From positions 1-13,104 of the forward strand of contig JAOXYB010040407.1 of the NCBI GenBank assembly GCA_028565635.1: 13,104 bases of DNA, given 5' to 3'. Below are positions 9,201-13,104 of the stretch, piece by piece. Within the stretch, counting starts at the first letter, position 1; each line of letters begins with the position of its first letter. The notes under the pieces were generated by a model, which saw only the letters and a list, made by a program, of their open reading frames with translations, made no database searches and was not told the DNA's origin. Made by a program: the position numbers and the translations under genes. The stretch comes from Phoronis ovalis (Eukaryota > Phoronida > Phoronidae).

Positions 9201-11535
9201 ATTGGTCGCAAAATGCTAGTAATAGTTATTAAAATAAATACAAGCTTCAGGTAACAAGTAAAGTGTGAATACCAAACTTGACTGTTAAATGCAATAGTAA
9301 TCCGTTTTTATACAGATATTTCTATAAAAAATCAAAGGATTTTTTTACGTTGGCCTTAAACACTTGTGCCAGATGCACACACTTTTTGCTTGTTACTCTT
9401 TTAAAGCTCTCTAATATGAGCCATGGTACTGTTTTAGGACAAATTGCAATGGTTACGGACTAATATAAGAGAAAGACAGCAATGTGAAATTAAATTAAGA
9501 AGAGATGTAAAAGATTCAATTCGCAATGGTCAAACTGATAAGGAACTTTTAGTCACAGAAATTAACAGGCAAAAAAATATTGCTGAGCAATTAGCAACAA
9601 AAGTAGAAGGTAATATTTTAAGCATCTGTGATGACTTATATGTGGTTAATGTAGTTACAGTAAATAATATAATGTTTTTTAACAGTCTTGTTTTTGGCTG
9701 ATTAAAAAAAGAGTGTAACATCTCAGCCACTATGTTTTAAACACTTTGTGGGTAACACAGTATAATATTTCAATCAGGTATATTTTAATTGAGAAAATTA
9801 AATGTCTATATCAAGTTCAACATTCTATAAGACATTTTTTTTATAGCAAGATTTTTTTTAAAACATCACTGTTAATTTCCTGGTCTAAACATTATGTGAT
9901 ATTTTCTTGATTGTAAATAAAGTTTGTATGAAGGGAGTCCTAAACGATTGAATTGGATGGTTTGCTATCAGTTCTAGGTGAACAAGATAGGCAAAAAACT
10001 GAAGAAGTTGCTGTTATGCAGGAAGAAGTTCATGATTTATCCGAACAACTTGAAACGGAACGATTACAGGCTTTCAACTTAAGCATGGAAATGGAAAATG
10101 AAAAACAAGAAATTTTACAACAAGTTAACAGGTTACATGAATCTGACCAAGAGCGTGCCAAAATACATGAAAGATATAGCAAGTAAGTCATATAATTATA
10201 TATATCTGTACTTCACACCCCAATTGTACATGAATAGTTAGTCAATTTTGCTGCTAGTTTTGAGACAGACCTTTAAAATATCTAAACACACATCCTGTAA
10301 GTTTTGTTGCTGCATTATCTTTTCTTTTTTCTCTGTCTATATTATTTTTCTTGTTACGCTAGTTTTTGATATGTTTTTGTAGATTACAAGACACTGTCAG
10401 TGCACTAAAACAGGAATTAAACGATGCAGCTAAAATGCATAAAGATAAAAGGGTTTGTAGTTTGTTTAATGCTGCTCTAATTTTGGTTACTTTAAACTTT
10501 TTCTAATGGTCTTTGTTAAGTTTTCATTCTTGCTTATTTGCTTTACAGTAGTTGCATGCAGGTGGTAAGGTTTATTACAAGTTGCATTTATTGTTTAAAA
10601 GCAAGCTATACAACATTGAGATTGATGAAAGTCTCAGATGGCTACTGTTCACAATATCCATAAGACTAAGCACGTAAAAAAACATAATAACTAATAGTAT
10701 TACTCATTTGTTGGTAATATTATCATGTGAGTTGCCTTTTTGAAACATGAGCTAAAACATTTACTGTTTGGATAACTGTGCACTATGCCTTCAGATTGGC
10801 CTTAGTCTATCAGCCAGGTCTAATAAATGTTTTTGTTATCTCTAGCTTACCGTAGTTCACAGTTATACGAACACTAATTGTTTAGTATACAAATTGTTAT
10901 ATTTTGTAAAGCAATCAATCTGCTATCACACTGATATCTCCAGACTTGGTGAGATCTAAATTTTTTATTCTCTTCATTTTTAGAATGAACGTTTAGATGC
11001 AGACTTGCATTCTGCAAGGATGGCAAGCATATCACCGCCTAGAAAAAGGCATGTTCGTTCAACTCCTCCTACAAGAGACAAGGATATATTTCCAAAAAAT
11101 TTGGGAACGTATGCTTCAATAGGCAAGCTGGATTTAAATATATCAGATTTAGATCCACCATTGTTGTCATCTAGGGAGTTGTCTCCCTTGACGGGTGAGG
11201 GTGATTTTACCTCAAAACATAGGAGGACTACCTCAGGTATATTAAGGACAAAAAGTGATTATGGAGTTAAAGAAACCAAAGCCGCTGTTCGATTTTCACC
11301 TTCCACTTACAATGACAGGGACAGAGTTACTTCTGAAAGGATGTCTCATAATTATTTAGATTTATCTATTGATCGGTCACTGTTGGACTCGCCTCAAGAT
11401 AGGAGAAGTCGCCGGACTTTTAGCTCTTCAACAAAGGAAGGAAAAACTCCTCCACCACTTTCATTGTCTGATGATGAGTTTAAAAAAAAGTTTATACCAA
11501 AAACCCCAAGGTTGTCTGATGAAGATGAATATTAA
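175..11535 (+). CDS. CEP128: CEP128-like centrosomal coiled-coil protein, 5'-partial, 20 exons
   Basis: Spliced CDS: join(175..273, 882..1074, 1441..1595, 1961..2226, 2405..2579, 2854..2901, 3162..3233, 3495..3626, 4074..4148, 4866..4973, 5284..5376, 6139..6225, 6906..7003, 7175..7340, 7959..8036, 8976..9035, 9438..9609, 9972..10182, 10383..10452, 10984..11535). The frame stays open across every junction and encodes 969 residues plus TAA. The product is a long Leu/Glu/Lys/Gln-rich coiled coil followed by a disordered Ser/Pro tail. In vertebrates CEP128 sits on subdistal appendages of the mother centriole and at the basal body, acts with ODF2, centriolin and ninein in microtubule anchoring, and affects ciliary signalling. 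Blocks matching remembered human CEP128 (VRQWKAKCKKLE, LDQTEGGR, SVGLEIDT, KLQWL) occur in the same order, which generic rod proteins such as myosin or rootletin should not show. Human CEP128 is about 1094 residues, so roughly the first quarter is probably missing to the left. All introns are U2-type GT-AG. Fourteen are phase 0, two phase 1 and three phase 2. Confidence 0.85.
324..527 (+). repeat. Tandem duplication, 2 x 102 bp
   Basis: Copy 1 (324-425) and copy 2 (426-527) are head-to-tail and of identical length. By direct comparison they differ at five positions, so they are about 95% identical. The unit starts TCTGCAAGTTTTTTTAC and ends GAAAGTTTGTGTTC. No third copy is present. The divergence suggests a fairly old local duplication, or a two-unit minisatellite allele, rather than an assembly error. 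Confidence 0.95.
758..784. repeat. Perfect inverted repeat, 10-bp arms, 7-nt loop
   Basis: ATCACATGAT (758-767) and ATCATGTGAT (775-784) are exact reverse complements around the loop CGCAAGT. As RNA this could form a small hairpin inside intron 1. No known family is recognised. Confidence 0.85.
882..1074 (+). CDS. CEP128: Exon 2 of window, CEP128-like
   Basis: Sixty-four codons plus one base, ending in phase 1 before donor GTTAGC. It encodes continuous coiled coil beginning FENELDSTRRKLDQTEGGR, then QQVTELRSQLNRADEEKSKL, and ends with a very basic run (NERRKRRA). The LDQTEGGR...QVTELRSQL block matches remembered human CEP128 LNQSEGSR...QVEELRTQL, one of the best anchors for the identification. 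Confidence 0.88.
1075..1440 (+). other. Intron 2 (366 nt, phase 1)
   Basis: Bounded by donor GTTAGC and a strong acceptor TTCTTTTCAG. It contains a strong-looking but apparently unused donor AAG|GTAAGC at 1208. Nothing else is recognised. Confidence 0.75.
1441..1595 (+). CDS. CEP128: Exon 3 of window, CEP128-like
   Basis: 155 nt; with the carried-over G it gives 52 codons, starting VEESEDRMQLEKQIQELNVQL and ending SERQRAQLSDHIE. It aligns with the remembered human block EREKQDLEKQMSDLRVQL...AHLASQVE, including the small Gly/Ala-rich break (GRASGAGEL) where human has a similar Ala/Ser-containing step. The donor is GTGAAC and the exon ends in phase 0. Confidence 0.88.
1596..1960 (+). other. 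Intron 3 (365 nt, phase 0)
   Basis: AT-rich, no internal exon or repeat seen. The acceptor AATGTGTTAG has a poor polypyrimidine tract, but the protein match continues directly from the next base. Confidence 0.75.
1961..2226 (+). CDS. CEP128: Exon 4 of window, CEP128-like
   Basis: 266 nt, 88 codons plus CA, ending in phase 2. It runs from VLTKDMDNKEKHVAKLIQQL through DALRRLRDVTREAQKFASEL to VRAQEIVR; the split codon CA|A restores Q in VRQWKAK. Donor GTATGT at 2227 is chosen over GTAAGG at 2219 because only the former yields the conserved IVRQWKAKCKKLE joint (human SIRQWKLKHKKLE). Confidence 0.92.
2227..2404 (+). other. Intron 4 (178 nt, phase 2), short, stop-free until its last codon
   Basis: One of the two shortest introns here. 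Read in frame from exon 4 it stays open for 58 codons, and its first stop is the TAG of the acceptor itself (2402-2404). It holds two perfect palindromes, AATGCTAGCATT (2234-2245) and TCGCAAG-G-CTTGCGA (2261-2275). Confidence 0.8.
2234..2275. repeat. Two adjacent perfect palindromes in intron 4
   Basis: AATGCTAGCATT (2234-2245) is a perfect 12-bp palindrome. TCGCAAG (2261-2267) and CTTGCGA (2269-2275) are exact reverse complements around a single G. The second is locally GC-rich in an AT-rich intron. Function is unknown. Confidence 0.85.
2405..2579 (+). CDS. CEP128: Exon 5 of window, CEP128-like
   Basis: 175 nt: one base completing Q, then 58 codons. It begins WKAKCKKLEREVDRHQH and ends DNMRREMADIL before a consensus GTGAGT donor. 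WKAKCKKLE is nearly identical to the remembered human WKLKHKKLE, and TLDNMRREMADIL matches human QIENLRKELNDVL. This is a core identification block. Confidence 0.92.
2580..2853 (+). other. Intron 5 (274 nt, phase 0)
   Basis: Donor GTGAGT, acceptor TTTGTGTTTTAG. A short purine run (GAGGGAGGGAGG, about 2688-2699) is the only compositional feature noticed. Confidence 0.75.
2854..2901 (+). CDS. CEP128: Exon 6 of window, 48-nt small exon
   Basis: Sixteen codons, AIRAQQDEQITSRDIQ, in phase 0 at both ends. It continues the coiled coil and corresponds to human TKRALQEEELHSKEEK. The donor is GTAGGT; the alternative GTATCT four bases later would give a stop in the next exon, so it is rejected. Confidence 0.85.
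3162..3233 (+). CDS. CEP128: Exon 7 of window, CEP128-like
   Basis: Twenty-four codons, phase 0 at both ends, starting ITDLKSNQASFEMEAKDAKR. It matches the remembered human IKSHQADLELEVK. The acceptor is TAATTTCCAG and the donor is consensus GTAAGT. Confidence 0.87.
3495..3626 (+). CDS. CEP128: Exon 8 of window, CEP128-like
   Basis: Forty-four codons, phase 0 at both ends, from MESELQSYHQRLLMASEDKS to AQDQCQQLQ. SKLEEEIASSQAAH corresponds to human AHLEEEIAELKKSQ. The acceptor TTTCTTTTCAG is strong. The donor CAG|GTACAA runs directly into a CA repeat. Confidence 0.88.
3627..4073 (+). other. Intron 8 (447 nt, phase 0)
   Basis: Starts with the CA repeat and contains a 16-bp AT-only palindrome ATATATAATTATATAT (3772-3787). 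Otherwise it is featureless AT-rich sequence. The acceptor is TTGACATTGCAG. Confidence 0.75.
3632..3646 (+). repeat. Short (AC)n microsatellite at a 5' splice site
   Basis: Fifteen bases of alternating A and C begin five bases after the exon 8 donor GT. It is short, but its position is notable because CA repeats in pre-mRNA are known binding sites for hnRNP L-type splicing factors. Confidence 0.9.
4074..4148 (+). CDS. CEP128: Exon 9 of window, CEP128-like
   Basis: Twenty-five codons, phase 0 at both ends, beginning HQLKEQDFHCNQLSSQCTSS. The coiled coil continues, with two cysteines and a Ser-rich end. Human similarity is weak in this part of the rod; the exon is supported by its frame and splice sites (GCAG acceptor, CAG|GTATTG donor). 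Confidence 0.8.
4149..4865 (+). other. Intron 9 (717 nt, phase 0)
   Basis: AT-rich without a credible internal exon. It contains the 25-bp near-perfect palindrome at 4600-4624. The acceptor is TTTTTTGTTCTAG. Confidence 0.75.
4600..4624. repeat. 25-bp palindrome, 12-bp perfect arms
   Basis: CATATATTCTGC (4600-4611) and GCAGAATATATG (4613-4624) are exact reverse complements around one T. It is the longest near-perfect palindrome I found in the window. It is not flanked by recognisable terminal repeats, so no element family is assigned. Confidence 0.95.
4866..4973 (+). CDS. CEP128: Exon 10 of window, CEP128-like
   Basis: Thirty-six codons, phase 0 at both ends, beginning ELKNMIQDMKRKLNESKRNE and ending AKQVQE. 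A regular heptad pattern with Leu/Ile/Met at core positions continues the rod. The acceptor is TTGTTCTAG and the donor GAG|GTATAT. Confidence 0.85.
4974..5283 (+). other. Intron 10 (310 nt, phase 0)
   Basis: AT-rich; no repeat or exon-like segment recognised. The acceptor is TATTATTTTTTAG. Confidence 0.75.
5284..5376 (+). CDS. CEP128: Exon 11 of window, CEP128-like
   Basis: Thirty-one codons, phase 0 at both ends, beginning LKESHTSTVDSLHKQMDSNI and ending RQQLEASK. It matches the remembered human pattern KHEQNIQELMKHF...NHIRTLKAES. Its donor AAA|GTATTA is among the weakest here, and skipping it would keep the frame. Confidence 0.85.
5475..5736 (-). pseudogene. Possible decayed coding fragment, unidentified
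   Basis: On the minus strand a 34-codon open stretch (5736 down to a stop at 5632-5634; includes PDRLQSVKFGLNGLLAQKLL) overlaps another open stretch in a second frame (5696-5475; includes KQIGTFVETPRNLS). The two frames are offset by exactly the shift that a 19-bp tandem duplication at the overlap would cause. This suggests one ancestral open frame of about 80 codons broken by the duplication. I recognise no protein family. It could be a transposon or pseudogene remnant, or chance. Confidence 0.25.
5628..5665 (+). repeat. Tandem 19-bp duplication with one mismatch
   Basis: AATCTCAAAACCTCCAAGT (5628-5646) is followed directly by AATCTCATAACCTCCAAGT (5647-5665). A single A/T difference separates the copies, so the event looks relatively recent. 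Confidence 0.95.
6139..6225 (+). CDS. CEP128: Exon 12 of window, CEP128-like
   Basis: Twenty-nine codons, phase 0 at both ends, starting ASEEKTKQDYLRKLKREQ and ending ERDAELQALN. This is a highly charged coiled coil. The acceptor ATTTTCAG is strong and the donor is GTAGGT. Confidence 0.86.
6226..6905 (+). other. Intron 12 (680 nt, phase 0)
   Basis: AT-rich. It contains a candidate 12-nt microexon at 6590-6601 flanked by consensus-like splice sites. No other exon-like or repetitive element is recognised. The acceptor is TTTCAATTGTAG. Confidence 0.7.
6590..6601 (+). other. CEP128: Candidate 12-nt in-frame microexon (VELQ)
   Basis: A good acceptor (ACTTTTCTCACCAG) and a donor (CAG|GTGATA) bracket exactly 12 bases, GTTGAATTACAG. 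In the local phase 0 this adds four coiled-coil-compatible residues, VELQ, between ALN and LQLSDEK. Such short intervals occur by chance, so this is only a candidate. Confidence 0.2.
6906..7003 (+). CDS. CEP128: Exon 13 of window, CEP128-like
   Basis: 98 nt: 32 codons plus CG, ending in phase 2 before GTAAGG. It begins LQLSDEKSALKLTRRQEEKY and ends IHEEVN, with the split Arg codon CG|A completed in exon 14. Charged, heptad-patterned coiled coil. Confidence 0.87.
7175..7340 (+). CDS. CEP128: Exon 14 of window, CEP128-like
   Basis: One base completing Arg plus 55 codons, beginning LELENTKIRQKYQRLRQELE and ending LKKVEREQQ. It matches the human block ENKKLKLKYQCLKDQLEE, then the LxxxE-rich segment leading into the IGxEID motif. 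The donor CAG|GTGCTC is weak. Confidence 0.9.
7566..7583. repeat. 18-bp palindrome, 8-bp perfect arms
   Basis: TTGGTACA (7566-7573) and TGTACCAA (7576-7583) are exact reverse complements around AA. Confidence 0.85.
7671..7724. repeat. Foldback, 13-bp arms with one mismatch, 28-nt loop
   Basis: CCATACAATAACA (7671-7683) pairs with TGTTATTGCATGG (7712-7724) with one mismatch. This could be the core of a small inverted-repeat element, but no target-site duplication was identified. Confidence 0.6.
7959..8036 (+). CDS. CEP128: Exon 15 of window, conserved IGxEID-type block
   Basis: Twenty-six codons, phase 0 at both ends: NLLHSVGLEIDTVIEL then AAVDAKDKYE. LLHSVGLEIDTV corresponds to the remembered human ILGVIGKEIDAA, and the following DAKDKYE to SKDSVEKL. 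This non-heptad, conserved motif helps separate CEP128 from generic rod proteins. Confidence 0.9.
8037..8975 (+). other. Intron 15 (939 nt, phase 0), longest in the window
   Basis: AT-rich. The last 230 bases (about 8745-8975) are extremely T/pyrimidine-rich, with several runs of seven or eight T, leading to the acceptor GATTTTTCTTAG. There is a small CACCT/AGGTG hairpin at 8675-8688. No exon-like stretch is recognised. Confidence 0.7.
8976..9035 (+). CDS. CEP128: Exon 16 of window, 60-nt exon
   Basis: Twenty codons, phase 0 at both ends: TMSPVKALSTNRRKWLSKAQ. Human has the comparable HRWLAESK motif immediately before KLQWL. The segment is basic and breaks the coiled coil; it includes an SP dipeptide that could be a proline-directed kinase site. 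The donor is GTATGT. Confidence 0.9.
9036..9437 (+). other. Intron 16 (402 nt, phase 0)
   Basis: Donor GTATGT and acceptor TACTGTTTTAG. No internal exon or repeat seen. Confidence 0.75.
9438..9609 (+). CDS. CEP128: Exon 17 of window, conserved KLQWL block
   Basis: 57 codons plus G, ending in phase 1 before GTAATA. It begins DKLQWLRTNIRERQQCEIKL and ends AEQLATKVE. DKLQWLRTNIRERQQCEIKLR aligns with human TKLQWLCEELKERENREKNLR, the strongest local match in the C-terminal half, and resumes coiled coil. Confidence 0.92.
9610..9971 (+). other. Intron 17 (362 or 368 nt, phase 1)
   Basis: AT-rich. A plausible branch point CCTAAAC lies near 9938-9945. The 3' end has a weak polypyrimidine tract and two acceptors six bases apart, CAG (9969-9971) and TAG (9975-9977), both compatible with the frame. 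Confidence 0.75.
9972..10182 (+). CDS. CEP128: Exon 18 of window, CEP128-like coiled coil
   Basis: 211 nt from the upstream acceptor: completes Val, then 69 codons plus AA (phase 2). It includes LGEQDRQKTEEVAVMQEEV, ETERLQAFNLSMEMENEKQ and ERAKIHERYS. It corresponds to the human region around RKDEEMGSLQDRVIALE. Using the TAG acceptor instead starts the exon at 9978 and replaces Val-Leu-Gly with Gly, removing two residues. The donor is consensus GTAAGT. Confidence 0.87.
10383..10452 (+). CDS. CEP128: Exon 19 of window, end of coiled coil
   Basis: One base completing Lys plus 23 codons: LQDTVSALKQELNDAAKMHK then DKR. It is the last heptad-patterned segment. The acceptor is GTTTTTGTAG. The donor AGG|GTTTGT is weak but gives an open junction into the terminal exon. 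Confidence 0.83.
10453..10983 (+). other. Intron 19 (531 nt, phase 0)
   Basis: A typical AT-rich intron with acceptor CTTCATTTTTAG. A second acceptor-like TTTGCTTTACAG at about 10538-10549 is followed directly by an in-frame TAG, so it is not taken as an exon. Confidence 0.75.
10984..11535 (+). CDS. CEP128: Terminal coding exon, disordered C-terminal tail
   Basis: 183 codons plus TAA. It starts NERLDADLHSARMASISPPR; after about 15 residues the coiled coil gives way to a Ser/Thr/Pro/Arg-rich, low-complexity tail ending RLSDEDEY. Proline-directed sites include SISPPRKR (full CDK-type S-P-x-R), RSTPPTR, RELSPL, RFSPST, LLDSPQD, GKTPPP and PKTPR. Basic clusters (PPRKRHVR, DRRSRR) may serve localisation. 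Human CEP128 also ends in a Ser/Arg-rich disordered tail, but with little direct similarity. Confidence 0.88.
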   Translation, partial: NERLDADLHSARMASISPPRKRHVRSTPPTRDKDIFPKNLGTYASIGKLDLNISDLDPPLLSSRELSPLTGEGDFTSKHRRTTSGILRTKSDYGVKETKAAVRFSPSTYNDRDRVTSERMSHNYLDLSIDRSLLDSPQDRRSRRTFSSSTKEGKTPPPLSLSDDEFKKKFIPKTPRLSDEDEY

Positions 11536-11708
11536 TCATATGTATGATACCTTGAAAAGTCAAACATTTGTAACATGTTATTTTTTAGTCTTACATATGT
11601 GTGGAAATCTAGACAAATTCAATACTATGGTGTTATGATGTTACTGGAATAAGTATACTTAATTGTATCTCCTACTCTTTTTAAAATGCTGTAAACAATC
11701 ACCGTTTT

Positions 11709-11714
11709 AATAAA
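11709..11714 (+). promoter_or_regulatory. Proximal poly(A) signal AATAAA
   Basis: Canonical AATAAA 174 nt after the stop codon. It is followed at the right distance by a GU-rich downstream element (CTTGTTGCGTGCTCTTTGT, about 11738-11756), implying cleavage near 11725-11735. Confidence 0.75.
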
Positions 11715-11890
11715 AAAGGAAAGCAGAAATGAATAGACTTGTTGCGTGCTCTTTGTACAGCCACTGGACAGACATGATTTGTGTGTCACTGCTCATTTAA
11801 GAGTACAGCATGCTGATAATGTTTGGTTCGTTACCATGGCTCCCAATAAGCACAGGCAAAAAGTCTATTGTCGCCCAAAAGTTTTTAAAA

Positions 11891-11901
11891 TTATTTATTT
11901 A
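11891..11901 (+). promoter_or_regulatory. AU-rich element TTATTTATTTA in long 3' UTR
   Basis: TTATTTATTTA contains the UUAUUUAUU nonamer known from mRNA-destabilising AU-rich elements. It would be present only in transcripts that use the distal poly(A) site. In such an AT-rich background it could be fortuitous. Confidence 0.35.
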
Positions 11902-12553
11902 GCGATTTTTTTAACAAGCAATTGTATGGTTACTTTTATGTAACTTTAATTTTTTATGTGCATCTTTTACGCATAATGTGAAACTAAAACTGCACTGCCA
12001 TTTTATATAGAACTTTATGTTATGTAATAATTGTGATCTTATGTACAAGCTATATATACTTTAGCTGAAATTTGCATTTATTGCTGCACTGCCAATTTTA
12101 AAACTAAGTTTATATAGTTGCATTATGTTGGATTATAGATAAGTATTACAGATGAAAATCCTTGAAATTGGGAGCATCTAGCAATGGCATGGGTATAAAT
12201 AGTCTTAAATTATCAATAATGTTCCAAAAATGTTGCATATTGCTTTTCTTTAGTGCATTATACATTCCAGTATTATAAAACTTATTTTTTCATATAATTG
12301 CTAATAGATATATTTTGTATTCCGCGAAATGTATTTATCTGTAAACTGTGTGCTTTTGTTTAGTTAATACCAGCATAGAGATTTCTTATTTAGGGTTCTG
12401 GAATACTATTATTAGCTTGTGTGTGTAATATTAAATACCTCAGTGCTACAATGTATTGAACATTTTGTGGTTATTAGGTATACCAGATTAAAAAATTAAG
12501 TTTATGCTACTGTTTTTCGACAGATAAGTTTAAAATGACTGAAGTATCCTGTC

Positions 12554-12559
12554 AATAAA
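12554..12559 (+). promoter_or_regulatory. Distal poly(A) signal AATAAA
   Basis: Canonical AATAAA followed by T/G-containing sequence (GTTTTGATGCACTGTATAT). A further AATAAA lies at 12590-12595. Together these mark a plausible end of a longer transcript near 12580-12615. Confidence 0.55.
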
Positions 12560-12599
12560 GTTTTGATGCACTGTATATTTAAACAGTGGAATAAAACAT

Positions 12600-12699
12600 A
12601 ATAATGATAATGTTATAACATTCTAAAAATTGTTTATTTTAATGATACAAAAGATGACACACATCTCTAAAATCTTCACAGAGTGATAGATCTAAACAC
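12600..12699. other. Intergenic AT-rich sequence
   Basis: No ORF, repeat or signal recognised between the last poly(A) signal and the repeat-like segment that follows. Confidence 0.5.
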
Positions 12700-13104
12700 A
12701 GGCTTTTAGCCAGCGATCCGTCAAATGACGGGTTATAATTTTCAATTGACGGTCAAAAATTTTGGCTGTACGGGGAGAAAGGGGCAGAAAAAATATTATT
12801 AATGATAGATATCGTTAGTATATTAGTTAATATTATTGATGGCACAAATACAATTTCAAATAAATCCATTGATGGGTGGTTGGTACCAAACTAATAGATT
12901 AAACAAATATCAACTATCCTTTTTTATGCCCATCCACCATAGTGCATATTGTCGTAGTGTAGGCGTTGTTGTTGTTGTCGTCGTCGTCGTATGTAACACT
13001 TTCTTTGTCTCGCGATAACAGCTTCAATTTTTACCCGATCGCTTTCATATTCGGCACAGGGTAAATACAGGTCAAAGTGCAGGTCGCTTATACTTTTGAC
13101 CTTG
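12700..13104. repeat. Repeat-like intergenic segment, possibly a dispersed invertebrate element
   Basis: Texture changes here: a CCGTCA-AA-TGACGG palindrome (12718-12731), TTGAC-G-GTCAA nearby, a compound triplet repeat, and CTCGCGATAAC, CAATTTTTACCCGATCG and AGGTCAAAGTGCAGGTCG phrases. They resemble, from memory, dispersed repeats in mollusc genomes, which typically have GTC/GTCC triplets followed by CTCGCGATAAC and several GACCT boxes. No terminal repeats or coding capacity are visible, and the right end is cut by the window. Confidence 0.45.
12965..12990 (+). repeat. Compound trinucleotide repeat (GTT)4(GTC)4
   Basis: Four GTT units (12965-12976) followed by four GTC units (12977-12988) and a partial unit. 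The one-base change between halves suggests expansion of a mutated unit. Confidence 0.9.

Larger units (their letters stand above)
11536..12580 (+). other. 3' untranslated region (extent depends on poly(A) site)
   Basis: Non-coding AT-rich sequence follows the TAA. Two main poly(A) signals would give 3' UTRs of about 200 nt or just over 1000 nt. A 65-codon open stretch at 11746-11943 has no recognisable similarity and is taken as chance. Short repeats of the phrase CTGCACTGCCA occur at 11989-12001 and 12084-12094. Confidence 0.65.

Noticed and set aside
11746-11943. 65-codon plus-strand open stretch in the 3' UTR, preceded by an acceptor-like TTTGTACAG
   Set aside because: It lies after the stop codon and first poly(A) signal, has no recognisable motif, and there is no evidence for a donor that would join to it. 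Length is compatible with chance.
1-13104. CRISPR array, tRNA/rRNA gene, prophage, bacterial operon or integrated virus
   Set aside because: No regularly spaced repeats, no recognised RNA gene, no viral or transposase gene and no bacterial gene organisation were seen; the window is one eukaryotic gene plus flank.

Overview
The window is eukaryotic nuclear DNA from an intron-rich, AT-rich animal genome. It holds the 3' three-quarters or so of one plus-strand gene and about 1.5 kb of sequence after its stop codon. I read 20 coding exons (175-11535) joined by 19 GT-AG introns. Together they give an uninterrupted frame of 2910 nt: 969 residues plus a TAA stop. The gene enters from the left edge, so its initiator, promoter and first exons are outside the window.

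The product is almost entirely heptad-rich coiled coil, with a disordered, serine/proline-rich basic C-terminal tail of about 170 residues. I assign it to CEP128, the centrosomal protein of the subdistal appendages of the mother centriole and basal body. The assignment rests on colinear blocks that match the human protein as I remember it. Examples are VRQWKAKCKKLE (human IRQWKLKHKKLE), LDQTEGGR followed by QVTELRSQL, LLHSVGLEIDT (human ILGVIGKEIDA), and RKWLSKAQDKLQWL (human HRWLAESKTKLQWL). These blocks span exon junctions, which also supports the splice sites chosen.

Layout: 1-174, end of an upstream intron; 175-2579, five exons covering the N-terminal part of the visible rod; 2854-6225, seven small exons that all begin and end in phase 0; 6906-7340, two exons linked by a phase 2 intron; 7959-9609, the best conserved C-terminal block (IGxEID and KLQWL motifs); 9972-10452, the last coiled coil; 10984-11535, the terminal exon with the tail and stop. 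A proximal poly(A) signal lies at 11709 with a GU-rich downstream element, and a distal one at 12554. From about 12600 the DNA is intergenic. Its last 400 bases have a different texture (GTT/GTC triplet repeat, AGGTCA-type half-sites) that resembles dispersed repeats I remember from mollusc genomes. The organism is therefore an invertebrate metazoan, perhaps a mollusc; that last step is weak.

No operon, mobile-element gene, RNA gene, CRISPR array or multi-gene system is visible. The more interesting points concern RNA processing (competing donors, a tandem acceptor, a possible 4-residue microexon, an intron open to its last codon, two poly(A) sites) and small structured repeats in the introns. 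I found no evidence for an exciting undescribed system.
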